Part shown: piece after piece, positions 1 through 6,347 of the stretch
Numbering within the stretch: position 1 is the stretch's first letter
How the letters are laid out: every line of letters begins with the position of its first letter
NCBI GenBank assembly: GCA_964655115.1
Contig: CAZZKM010000007.1
Location: 1 to 45,310, forward strand
Origin: ATZT02 sp964655115
GTDB taxonomy: Bacteria; Actinomycetota; Actinomycetes; S36-B12; UBA5976
Direction of reading: 5' to 3'
Length of the DNA stretch: 45,310 nt
Program-made: the position numbers and the translations under genes
The notes under the pieces: model-generated
The model's database searches: none
What the model was told of the DNA's origin: nothing
What the model saw: only the letters and a program-made list of their open reading frames with translations

Positions 1-456
1 TACTTAATAACTGCCACTAAAGCGATATTGAAACATAAAATAAAGACTAAAGAGACAATAGACTCTATAAATTTTAAACATCAAATTTATAGCGTTTGTG
101 TGTTAACTGAATTGATAAATGCAGGAATTAGTCCAAAGCAGGCAATAGATGAATGTTTATTAGTTTTACCAAAAAATCATCAAGAATTATTTAAAAAGCA
201 AAATATTAAGGCTGATTTTTTAACTTCAAGTATTAACTTAGTTTTGCAAGGTTCTTTTGAAGGAATGAAAATAGTAGATTCTTTAAGATTAAATATTTTA
301 ACCTTTCAAAGACAGCATAAATTCAAAGTCTTAAAACAGATAAAGAGAATTGAAGTCTTACTTCTAGCACCCCTAGGATTTTGTTTTTTGCCGGTTTTTA
401 TGTTGATAGCGATAGTGCCTTTAATAGGTTCACTTATTGGTGGATTTGTAAGTTAA
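1..456 (+). CDS. TadC-like type II secretion F-domain protein, 5' end outside window
   Basis: The reading frame is open from the first base of the window, so the gene probably begins upstream; a TTG at 28 is the only start-like codon near the edge. The visible part resembles the C-terminal half of TadC/GspF inner-membrane platform proteins: an amphipathic region with a short L-x-AGIS-type helix, then a hydrophobic stretch of roughly 35 residues at the C terminus (from VLLLAPLG to the end) forming one or two membrane helices. TadB/TadC form the membrane platform on which the TadA ATPase drives pilin assembly. The assignment rests mainly on context: it is followed by a DUF4244 pilin-like gene, TadE and an Rv3654c-like gene, the order known from actinobacterial Tad loci. 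Sequence similarity alone is weak. Confidence 0.6.
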   Translation, partial: YLITATKAILKHKIKTKETIDSINFKHQIYSVCVLTELINAGISPKQAIDECLLVLPKNHQELFKKQNIKADFLTSSINLVLQGSFEGMKIVDSLRLNILTFQRQHKFKVLKQIKRIEVLLLAPLGFCFLPVFMLIAIVPLIGSLIGGFVS

Positions 457-457
457 T

Positions 458-483
458 TTATCCACAGAATCAAGTTATCCAGA
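458..483 (+). other. Pair of DnaA-box-like sequences
   Basis: TTATCCACA at 458-466 matches the consensus DnaA box exactly, and TTATCCAGA at 475-483 differs at one position. Both are on the same strand, 17 bases apart, in the 120-base gap between tadC and the pilin-like gene. No dnaA/dnaN or AT-rich unwinding region is nearby, so this is not an origin; it may be chance or a regulatory site. Confidence 0.3.
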
Positions 484-516
484 AATTCTTAGAACTTATT
501 AATTCAAGGTCAATTT

Positions 517-546
517 TTGAGTCAAAATCAAAGTCGACTAATTAAT
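517..546 (+). promoter_or_regulatory. Candidate promoter for the pilin-like gene
   Basis: TTGAGT (517-522) is followed after 16-18 bases by overlapping -10 candidates TAATTA (539-544) and ATTAAT (541-546). These sit about 30 bases ahead of the GTG start at 576, which has a purine-rich GGGAGA ribosome-binding site at 565-570. An imperfect dyad (ACTAAT and ATTAGT flanking TAATCG) covers the -10 region. Confidence 0.35.
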
Positions 547-575
547 CGATTAGTTCAATTTAAAGGGAGATAAGA

Positions 576-752
576 GTGAAATTAATTAAGGAATTATTAA
601 AGAATCAAAGCGGACTTGCAACTGCTGAATATGCCGTTGCCACAGTTGCAGCATGCGGATTTGGTGGAGTTTTATTAAAAATCCTAGGAAGTGCCACCAT
701 TACTGAATTATTGACAGATTTATTAAGAAAAGCTCTTGGATTGGTGATGTAA
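576..752 (+). CDS. DUF4244 family small pilin-like protein (58 aa)
   Basis: A short gene with GTG start and a good GGGAGA ribosome-binding site. The 58-residue product has a basic N-terminus of 13 residues ending in Gly, then LATAEYAV, which fits the Flp/TadE prepilin cleavage pattern (G at -1, Glu at +5, Tyr at +6), followed by a hydrophobic helix. DUF4244 genes occupy this position between tadC and tadE in actinobacterial Tad loci. The mature peptide would be only about 45 residues. It is therefore a candidate for the major Flp pilin of this locus, although no function is established for the family. Reading frame and context are secure; the role is inferred. Confidence 0.75.
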   Translation: MKLIKELLKNQSGLATAEYAVATVAACGFGGVLLKILGSATITELLTDLLRKALGLVM

Positions 753-759
753 CTAATCC

Positions 760-1158
760 ATGAAGAATAAATTGCGGCAAGTTAAAGTTTCCTTCCTCAA
801 ATTCTTAACTTGTCGCAACTTTATTTCTGAAAATGGTCTGGTCACCGCTGAATCAGCAATTGCCATGATGAGTCTTATGACTGTTCTTGGAATGTGTTTA
901 TCAACTCTGTTTTTAGTTTTCAATCAGTTTCTTTTATTTGAATCAGCAAAACAAGCTTCAAGACTACTTTCAAGGGGAGAAAGCGAAGCGTATGTAACTT
1001 CTAAAATTTTATCAATGACTCCTTCTACAAATATAGATTTTATTTATGAAAACGATTTAGTAACAGTCTTAGTTCAAAAAGATTTTATAAATTCATTTAA
1101 ATTTTTTAATATTAGATTATCTGCAGATTCGACTTCGACCTTGGAAAATTATGAATGA
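760..1158 (+). CDS. TadE-like pseudopilin
   Basis: 132-residue protein with a basic N-terminal segment, then ENGLVTAESAIAMM, a prepilin-like site (Gly at -1, Glu at +5) leading into a single membrane helix of about 25 residues. The rest is a small extracytoplasmic domain. TadE proteins are minor pilins processed by the TadV-type prepilin peptidase and help assembly of Flp pili. The ATG lies 7 bases after the upstream stop, and the 3' end overlaps the next gene by 8 bases, so the three small genes form one operon. TadE family membership is well supported by the motif and position. Confidence 0.75.
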   Translation: MKNKLRQVKVSFLKFLTCRNFISENGLVTAESAIAMMSLMTVLGMCLSTLFLVFNQFLLFESAKQASRLLSRGESEAYVTSKILSMTPSTNIDFIYENDLVTVLVQKDFINSFKFFNIRLSADSTSTLENYE

Positions 1159-1489
1159 GAAGGGTTTTGCCACAATTTCTGTCATTTATTTATCAATCAT
1201 CTTAATATTTGTGACTTATATTTTGGTAAGTATTTTATCAATTTTTTATAATCAAAATGTTGTTCAAAATAGCGCTGATCATGTTTCTATAAGTCTTGCT
1301 ATAAATAAAGATTGCAACAGTTTAAATAGGTTATTGATTTTAAATAAAGTAAGTCTTGAGGAATGTGAAGTAAATGAAGATTCTGTAAAAGTGAAGGTTA
1401 AAAAAGTATTAAGTGAAAATATTTATAACAATTTATTCAAATTAGGTTTGAATTTAAGAGAGATCACGGCAATTTCAAGAGCACTTTAA
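1151..1489 (+). CDS. Rv3654c-like TadE/G-type small membrane protein
   Basis: 112 residues: N-terminal MNEKGFATISV followed by a hydrophobic helix, then a segment (QNSADHVSISLA) matching the pattern of actinobacterial Rv3654c-like proteins, which usually have a motif of the type QxAADLAALAAA after the helix. It has a Gly that could be a prepilin cleavage site but lacks the Glu at +5, so it may be processed differently or not at all. Overlaps tadE by 8 bases, implying translational coupling. Closes the Tad locus, as Rv3654c does in mycobacteria. Function unknown beyond presumed pilus or secretion role. Confidence 0.6.
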   Translation: MNEKGFATISVIYLSIILIFVTYILVSILSIFYNQNVVQNSADHVSISLAINKDCNSLNRLLILNKVSLEECEVNEDSVKVKVKKVLSENIYNNLFKLGLNLREITAISRAL

Positions 1490-1510
1490 GTTATTTAGTA
1501 AGGTCAAGTT

Positions 1511-2248
1511 GTGCTTGATTATCTTGTGATATTTGCGTTTTTCGTAGTAGCCCTTCTTTACTCCTCTGTGGGCCATGCAGGAGCATCTGGATATTTAGCC
1601 ATTATGGCAATTGCAGGTTTAATGCCAGAAGTTATGCGACCAACTGCACTTGCTTTAAATATTTTAGTTTCCTCAATTGTTACCTACCGATTTTCAAAAG
1701 CTGGATTAATTAAGTGGAATAAATTATTACCTTTGATCATTACTTCTATTCCATTTGCTTTTCTTGGCGGAACAATCAAATTACCTGATGAAATATATAA
1801 ACCAATTCTAGGAATTGTGCTAATTTTTGCATCAATTAGATTATTTTTAACATTTAAAAAAAGCAAAGTTGCAGTTGATTACTTAAAAAACATTTCAATT
1901 TATGTTTTATTAATCATTGGTGCAGTTTTAGGTTTACTTTCAGGATTAACTGGGACAGGTGGTGGAATTTTTCTTACCCCACTATTACTTTTTGTAGGAT
2001 TTGCAGGCCCTCGAACAGCAGGTGGATTATCTAGTGCTTTTATTTTGTTTAATTCAATTTCTGGACTACTTGGACAAATTTCAACAGTTAAATCTTTACC
2101 AGATAATTTATTTTTAGCTTTAATTGTTGTGGCAATTGGTGGGTTCATAGGCTCTGGTCTTGGCACTAGAAAATTGGGAAATCCTGGTTTAAAAATTCTT
2201 CTAGCCGTTGTTTTAGTGATTGCAGGAGTAAAATTAATATTCCTATGA
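1511..2248 (+). CDS. TSUP family (TauE/SafE) anion transporter
   Basis: 245-residue polytopic membrane protein with about eight hydrophobic segments in two halves, each with the glycine-rich family signature (SSVGHAGASGYLAI near residue 20 and GLLSGLTGTGGGIFLTPLLL near residue 150). TSUP proteins move sulfur-containing or other small anions such as sulfite, sulfoacetate or carboxylates. The GTG start at 1511 has AAGG about nine bases upstream. Its stop codon overlaps the moaD start (ATGA), so the two are translationally coupled. This ties the transporter to the molybdenum cofactor locus, but the substrate cannot be told from sequence. Confidence 0.85.
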   Translation: MLDYLVIFAFFVVALLYSSVGHAGASGYLAIMAIAGLMPEVMRPTALALNILVSSIVTYRFSKAGLIKWNKLLPLIITSIPFAFLGGTIKLPDEIYKPILGIVLIFASIRLFLTFKKSKVAVDYLKNISIYVLLIIGAVLGLLSGLTGTGGGIFLTPLLLFVGFAGPRTAGGLSSAFILFNSISGLLGQISTVKSLPDNLFLALIVVAIGGFIGSGLGTRKLGNPGLKILLAVVLVIAGVKLIFL

Positions 2249-2490
2249 TAATTAATTTAATTTTTTTTGCCTCAGCAAAGCAAGTTGCAGGAGTCACTGA
2301 AAAAAAATTTGAAATATCTTCAATTGAGGATTTAAAAAATCAATTAATAGATTTAGGTGGGCCAAAGCTAGTAAGAATTATTGAGGTTTCTTCCATTTTG
2401 AGTAATGGACAAAAGATAAATATTTTTGACTATTCACAACTAAAAAATGAACAAATTTTAGAAGTATTGCCGCCTTTTGCCGGTGGCTAG
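2245..2490 (+). CDS. moaD: MoaD, small subunit of molybdopterin synthase
   Basis: 81-residue ubiquitin-fold sulfur carrier ending in LPPFAGG, the Gly-Gly tail that is adenylylated and converted to a thiocarboxylate and then donates sulfur to precursor Z within the MoaD-MoaE complex. Length and tail are typical. ATG overlaps the stop of the TSUP gene by four bases. It is separated from the other moa genes by strand: it runs convergently into moaA with no bases between the two stop codons. The activating enzyme (MoeB/MoeZ) is not in the window. Confidence 0.9.
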   Translation: MIINLIFFASAKQVAGVTEKKFEISSIEDLKNQLIDLGGPKLVRIIEVSSILSNGQKINIFDYSQLKNEQILEVLPPFAGG

Positions 2491-2499
2491 TTAGCCACC
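2482..2499. repeat. Palindrome spanning the abutting moaD and moaA stop codons
   Basis: GGTGGCTA-GT-TAGCCACC: two perfect 8-base arms around two bases. The left arm carries the Gly-Gly codons and the first bases of the stop of moaD; on the other strand the right arm carries the same Gly-Gly codons and stop of moaA. No T-run follows on either strand, so it does not look like a standard intrinsic terminator. Confidence 0.8.
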
Positions 2500-3306
2500 A
2501 ATAGCTGACATTGGTCTAGGTGGTTGAACAAAAGTTGGCTCACCAATTCCATGTCCTGCTTTTTTTGCCTTAACGCAAGCTTGTATTTGAAGCGTTAATT
2601 CTTCTTTGCTTCGGTTTTGCCGCAAAGGTGTTCTTAAATCCGATTCTTCAAGTGAAAATAAACAATTTCGAAGTTGACCATCAGCTGTAAGTCTTAATCG
2701 ATCACAAGCAGAGCAAAAAGGTTTTGTTACAGAGGCAATAATTCCTACAGTTTGATCTGTTCCTACAATTTCATAAAGTTCAGCTGGATCACTTCCTCTA
2801 TCTCCTAATTGTTTTAATACATACTTATCGGATAATTTTTCTTTTATTTGNNNNNNNNNNNNNNNNNNNNNNNNNNNNNNNNNNNNNNNNNNNNNNNNNN
2901 NNNNNNNNNNNNNNNNNNNNNNNNNNNNNNNNNNNNNNNNNNNNNNNNNNATTCTTTTTAAACCAGCTTTAACTAAGTCATTTGCAATACTTGCAAGTCT
3001 TATCCCATTGGTAGTTAAAGAAATTTCAGGGGCGTTTTCTAATTTAGAAATTGAAGAAATTATTTCAATAATGTCTGGTCTTAAAAGAGGTTCTCCACCA
3101 GTTAAACGTACTTCTTTTATTCCTAAATTACAAAGAACAGAAATAATTTTGGTAATTTCTTTAGCAGTTAAAATGTGTTGACTTGGAAGCCATTCAACAC
3201 CTTCAGCAGGCATGCAATATGTGCAGCGCAAATTACATTTATCGGTTAAAGAAACTCTTAAATCTGTATGTTCTCTACCAAATGCATCAATAAGTTGAGA
3301 GGTCAT
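2491..3306 (-). CDS. moaA: MoaA, GTP 3',8-cyclase (interrupted by an assembly gap)
   Basis: Radical-SAM enzyme that, with MoaC, turns GTP into cyclic pyranopterin monophosphate. Seen: N-terminal radical-SAM cluster motif CNLRCTYCMP, the TGGEPLLR SAM-binding segment, C-terminal second cluster motif FCSACDRLRLTADG with a third Cys in LRNCL, and the essential C-terminal Gly-Gly. The central part is lost in the 100-N gap; the visible parts sum to about 237 residues against a usual 320-360, so roughly 80-120 residues are missing and the N-run understates the gap. The ATG overlaps the moaE stop (ATGA). The frame resumes correctly after the gap, consistent with an intact gene. Confidence 0.92.
   Translation of the reverse strand: MTSQLIDAFGREHTDLRVSLTDKCNLRCTYCMPAEGVEWLPSQHILTAKEITKIISVLCNLGIKEVRLTGGEPLLRPDIIEIISSISKLENAPEISLTTNGIRLASIANDLVKAGLKRXXXXXXXXXXXXXXXXXXXXXXXXXXXXXXXXXXQIKEKLSDKYVLKQLGDRGSDPAELYEIVGTDQTVGIIASVTKPFCSACDRLRLTADGQLRNCLFSLEESDLRTPLRQNRSKEELTLQIQACVKAKKAGHGIGEPTFVQPPRPMSAIGG
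2851..2950. other. Assembly gap (100 N) inside moaA
   Basis: Exactly 100 N, the conventional placeholder for a gap of unknown size. Judged by MoaA family length, about 250-350 bases are missing. Confidence 0.95.
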
Positions 3307-3722
3307 GGGGAATTAACCCATTCATTTGAACCATCTGAAAAATATTGGTTTTTCCAAATTGGAGCATTTGATTTGATTGATTCAACTAAAGCCCTGCAGC
3401 AATTTAAGGCTTCATCACGATGAGCACTTGCAGTTGCAACTACAAAAGCAACGTCTCCGATATTCAAATTACCTACACGATGAAGAGTTGCAATATTAAC
3501 TTCAGGAAAAAGTTGTTCAATAATTTGAGTTATTTTTAATATTTGATCATCAACATCAGGATGAGCTTCATAAATTAATTTCTCAACATTTTTTTCGTTA
3601 TCATGATTTCTAACCCTGCCAACAAAAGTAACATCAGCTCCATTTTTGTTGTTTAAAACTAATTTTGTGACTTCGTTTGGATCTATTTCTTTGTCAGTAG
3701 ATTTGGCTATTAATATAGGCAC
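3303..3722 (-). CDS. moaE: MoaE, large subunit of molybdopterin synthase
   Basis: 139-residue catalytic subunit that binds cyclic pyranopterin monophosphate and accepts sulfur from MoaD. Recognisable features are the GRVR segment near residue 35, the YEAHP-type motif, HRVGNLNIGDVAFVVATASAHRDEAL in the middle (quoted in parts: HRVGNLNIGD, then SAHRDEAL), and the C-terminal PIWKNQYFSDG with the catalytic Lys. GTG start directly abuts the fdhD stop; its own stop overlaps the moaA start by four bases, so it is part of the leftward Moco operon. Confidence 0.92.
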   Translation of the reverse strand: MPILIAKSTDKEIDPNEVTKLVLNNKNGADVTFVGRVRNHDNEKNVEKLIYEAHPDVDDQILKITQIIEQLFPEVNIATLHRVGNLNIGDVAFVVATASAHRDEALNCCRALVESIKSNAPIWKNQYFSDGSNEWVNSP

Positions 3723-4556
3723 TTATATTCCTGGATCTGGAGAATAAATTGTTGCTTGTCCATCACGAGCAAAGCCTAAAAGAGTTAAATTGAATTCTCT
3801 TGCAGTTTCTACAGCTAATGAAGTTGGTGCAGAAACAGAAATCATTGCAGAAATTCCTGCAGCAACTGATTTTTGTACTATTTCAAACCCACCACGACCA
3901 GAAATAGTTAAACTCCAACCAGTTAAAGGAATTAAATCTTGCATTAATGCCCAACCAATTACTTTATCTACGGCATTGTGTCTTCCCACGTCTTCTCTGA
4001 TTACTTTAAGATTTCCATCACTATCAAAAAGTGCCGCAGCATGAAGTCCACCGGTTTTATCAAAAATATTTTGGCGTTGTCGCATTAAATCTGGAAGTTT
4101 TGCTAATTCTTCAATTTTTAATTTAGGTTTTTGAAGATGAGTGCATCCTCTATTTTTTAAATCATCTATTTGATCTGTACCACAAATCCCGCAAGCACTT
4201 GAAATCGTAAATCTTCTTTCAAGTTCACGAGTTATAGCTGGAGCATCCTTTGAAACATGACAAATAACAATGTTTTCTCTTTCTCTTTCGCTAAGGGAAT
4301 GATCTTTACAGGAGGTAATTGAGATTAAGTCTTCTCGATTTCGCAATAATCCTTCAGACCATAAAAATCCAGCAGCAAGTTCCAAATCATTTCCAGGAGT
4401 TCTCATCGTGATTGCAAGACGAGAGTCACCAGAGCCAGAATCAATTCTTATTTCAAGAGGTTCTTCACTTACTATTTGGTCAGTTTTTACTTCATTTTGA
4501 TTAGATTTTTGAACTTTAAACCGAGTAATTGCATTTACTGCTAAATCTTTATTCAA
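3723..4556 (-). CDS. fdhD: FdhD, sulfur carrier for formate dehydrogenase maturation
   Basis: 277-residue FdhD family protein, which transfers sulfur from a cysteine desulfurase to the molybdenum cofactor before insertion into formate dehydrogenase. The functional CxxC motif is present (SSACGICGTD, about residue 138), as are the conserved LAAGFLWSEGL and TGGLHAAALFD segments. TTG start overlaps the mogA stop. Its position in the Moco operon fits the formate dehydrogenase genes 7 kb away, which would be its client. Confidence 0.92.
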   Translation of the reverse strand: MNKDLAVNAITRFKVQKSNQNEVKTDQIVSEEPLEIRIDSGSGDSRLAITMRTPGNDLELAAGFLWSEGLLRNREDLISITSCKDHSLSERERENIVICHVSKDAPAITRELERRFTISSACGICGTDQIDDLKNRGCTHLQKPKLKIEELAKLPDLMRQRQNIFDKTGGLHAAALFDSDGNLKVIREDVGRHNAVDKVIGWALMQDLIPLTGWSLTISGRGGFEIVQKSVAAGISAMISVSAPTSLAVETAREFNLTLLGFARDGQATIYSPDPGI

Positions 4557-5044
4557 GAGTGATCACCACTGTTTAATTGATCAATTGCATGTTTAATTAC
4601 TGGACTTAAAATCTCAACAGCATCTTTAACAGCTCCTTTTGAACCTGGAATATTAATAATTAATGTTTTGTTAATTACTCCAGATAGTGACCTTGAGAGA
4701 ATTGAAGTTGGAACTTTTTCAAAAGATTTAACTCTTAAAATTTCAGAGATTCCAGGAATTTCGTATTCTAAGATTTCTTTAGTTGCTTGAGGTGTTTTAT
4801 CTTTAGGATTAATTCCTGTTCCACCTGTGGTTATTACTAAGTCATGTTTTTTTACTGATTTAAGAATTGCTTTTTGAATTTTAGAAACTTTGTCGGGAAT
4901 TAAAATAACTTCACTGCAAATGCCACCTTTTTCAGACAGTAATTGTTTTAACAAAGAACCTGATTCATCTTCATAAATACCTTTGGAAGCACGATCCGAA
5001 ACTGTTATTACTTGAATTTTTATATTTGATAAATCGTTTGTCAT
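4553..5044 (-). CDS. MogA/MoaB family molybdopterin adenylyltransferase
   Basis: 163-residue protein with the molybdopterin-binding motif TTGGTGINPKDKTPQAT and C-terminal IINIPGSKGAVKDAVEIL, which matches the LPGNP-like loop of this fold. It adenylylates molybdopterin before molybdate insertion by MoeA. MogA and MoaB cannot be separated by eye; actinobacterial proteins of this length are usually labelled MoaB or MogA. ATGA overlap with the moaC stop upstream; its own stop overlaps the fdhD start. Confidence 0.85.
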   Translation of the reverse strand: MTNDLSNIKIQVITVSDRASKGIYEDESGSLLKQLLSEKGGICSEVILIPDKVSKIQKAILKSVKKHDLVITTGGTGINPKDKTPQATKEILEYEIPGISEILRVKSFEKVPTSILSRSLSGVINKTLIINIPGSKGAVKDAVEILSPVIKHAIDQLNSGDHS

Positions 5045-5517
5045 TTAGGGTTTATCCAATGGCCACTTTTGCCACCAGTTTTTTCTAATAGTTTTACTTC
5101 GGTAATTCTCACACTGGGATCAACACTTTTAATCATGTCTATTGCGGTTAAACCCGCAACTGTAACTGCTGTTAAAGCTTCCATTTCCACACCAGTTTTA
5201 TCTTCAATTTTTACATCACTTGTAATTTCTAAAGTATTTTCTTTGTGCTCTATTTCTATTGATATTGCATCAATAGAAAGAGGATGACAAAGTGGAATTA
5301 ATTCAGATACTTTTTTACTTGCCATAATTCCTGCAATTCGAACGGTAGCAAATAAATCACCTTTAGGTAAATTATTTTCTTTAATCAATTTTGAAACTTC
5401 ATTACTAAACTCCACAACACATCTAGCTTTTGAAGTGCGAAGGGTTAATTCTTTTTTACTCACATCAACCATATGGGCATTACCTTGATTATTTAAATGA
5501 GAGAAATTATTTGTCAT
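5041..5517 (-). CDS. moaC: MoaC, cyclic pyranopterin monophosphate synthase
   Basis: Second enzyme of the pathway, converting the MoaA product into cyclic pyranopterin monophosphate. Motifs seen: MVDVSKKE near the N-terminus, KKVSELIPLCHPL in the middle (catalytic Lys and His region), GVEMEALTAVTVAGLT, and the C-terminal KTGGKSGHW. The frame is open to an ATG at 5535, but the start at 5517 is preferred because it forms a TAATG junction with the preceding mobA-like stop, and the following NNFSHL matches typical MoaC starts. This gives 158 residues, the usual length. Confidence 0.92.
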   Translation of the reverse strand: MTNNFSHLNNQGNAHMVDVSKKELTLRTSKARCVVEFSNEVSKLIKENNLPKGDLFATVRIAGIMASKKVSELIPLCHPLSIDAISIEIEHKENTLEITSDVKIEDKTGVEMEALTAVTVAGLTAIDMIKSVDPSVRITEVKLLEKTGGKSGHWINPK

Positions 5518-6308
5518 TATTTTTTTTCTTGCCATTCTTTTACAGACTGGTTAATTTTTTCAACAAGATCTTCAATTTCTTTTTTTGCTAGATTACCTTT
5601 TCCAGCGGCATAACCTAAAAGAAATGTAGTTAAAGGAGCAACTTTTCTTTCCACATTATGTGCAACATCTCTTGTTAAATCTAAAATTTTTTCAACATCT
5701 AAAACTTCATGATTAAGATCTAATTTTTTCGCTATATTTTTAATCCATGCATCTGTCATATTTCCACTTTCTCTCATAACTTTTGCCACATCTGCCCAGG
5801 TATCTAAATCCTGTACAACTTCATCTGTAACTGTTATTGGAACTAAATCCATTTTGCCCAGTATTTGTCTTAGAGAAACATTTACTCCACCTGTTTCCTC
5901 TAGTGAACTTTTTAAAGCACTAACTTTTACACAACTTGCTAAGGGATTTCCCATACCTTCTGAATTAACTAACCAGGAACCATTACCTCTGGCTTTTTCA
6001 CAAAGCTCAGTCACATAACGACCAATAAATGGTTGATCTCCTGCAAGGATTAATACGTATTCACTATTTATTTCTTGTAATCCAGACCAAACTCCAACCC
6101 CAGGTCCTCCATTTTTTACTAAATCATTTATCCAAGTTACATTTATTTTGGTAGGTCTTTTATCTCCAACAACATAAATATTATTTATTCCATTTTGAAT
6201 GACTAAGTCTAGAATTTTTTCGTTATTGATTTTTAAATCTAATTTGTCAACAAAATCTAATCTGGAAGATTTTCCACCGGCAAGAATTAAGGTATCAATA
6301 TTTTTCAC
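5517..6308 (-). CDS. MobA-like nucleotidyltransferase fused to DUF6457
   Basis: 263 residues. Residues 1 to about 180 are a MobA-like NTP-transferase fold: LILAGGKSSRLDFVDK (nucleotide-binding loop and DK), GGPGVGVWSGL, and LILAGDQPFI with the metal-binding Asp. From about residue 184 a helical DUF6457 domain follows (AWIKNIAKKLDL to the end), a fusion seen in Actinobacteria. MobA adds GMP to molybdopterin to make the MGD form needed by formate dehydrogenase, so it likely supplies the guanylyl step here. First gene of the leftward Moco operon; GTG start. The alternative MocA-type (CMP) specificity cannot be excluded. Confidence 0.85.
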   Translation of the reverse strand: MKNIDTLILAGGKSSRLDFVDKLDLKINNEKILDLVIQNGINNIYVVGDKRPTKINVTWINDLVKNGGPGVGVWSGLQEINSEYVLILAGDQPFIGRYVTELCEKARGNGSWLVNSEGMGNPLASCVKVSALKSSLEETGGVNVSLRQILGKMDLVPITVTDEVVQDLDTWADVAKVMRESGNMTDAWIKNIAKKLDLNHEVLDVEKILDLTRDVAHNVERKVAPLTTFLLGYAAGKGNLAKKEIEDLVEKINQSVKEWQEKK

Positions 6309-6347
6309 GGTCTTAATAATTCCAAAAAGTTGAACTTAAATAAATAG

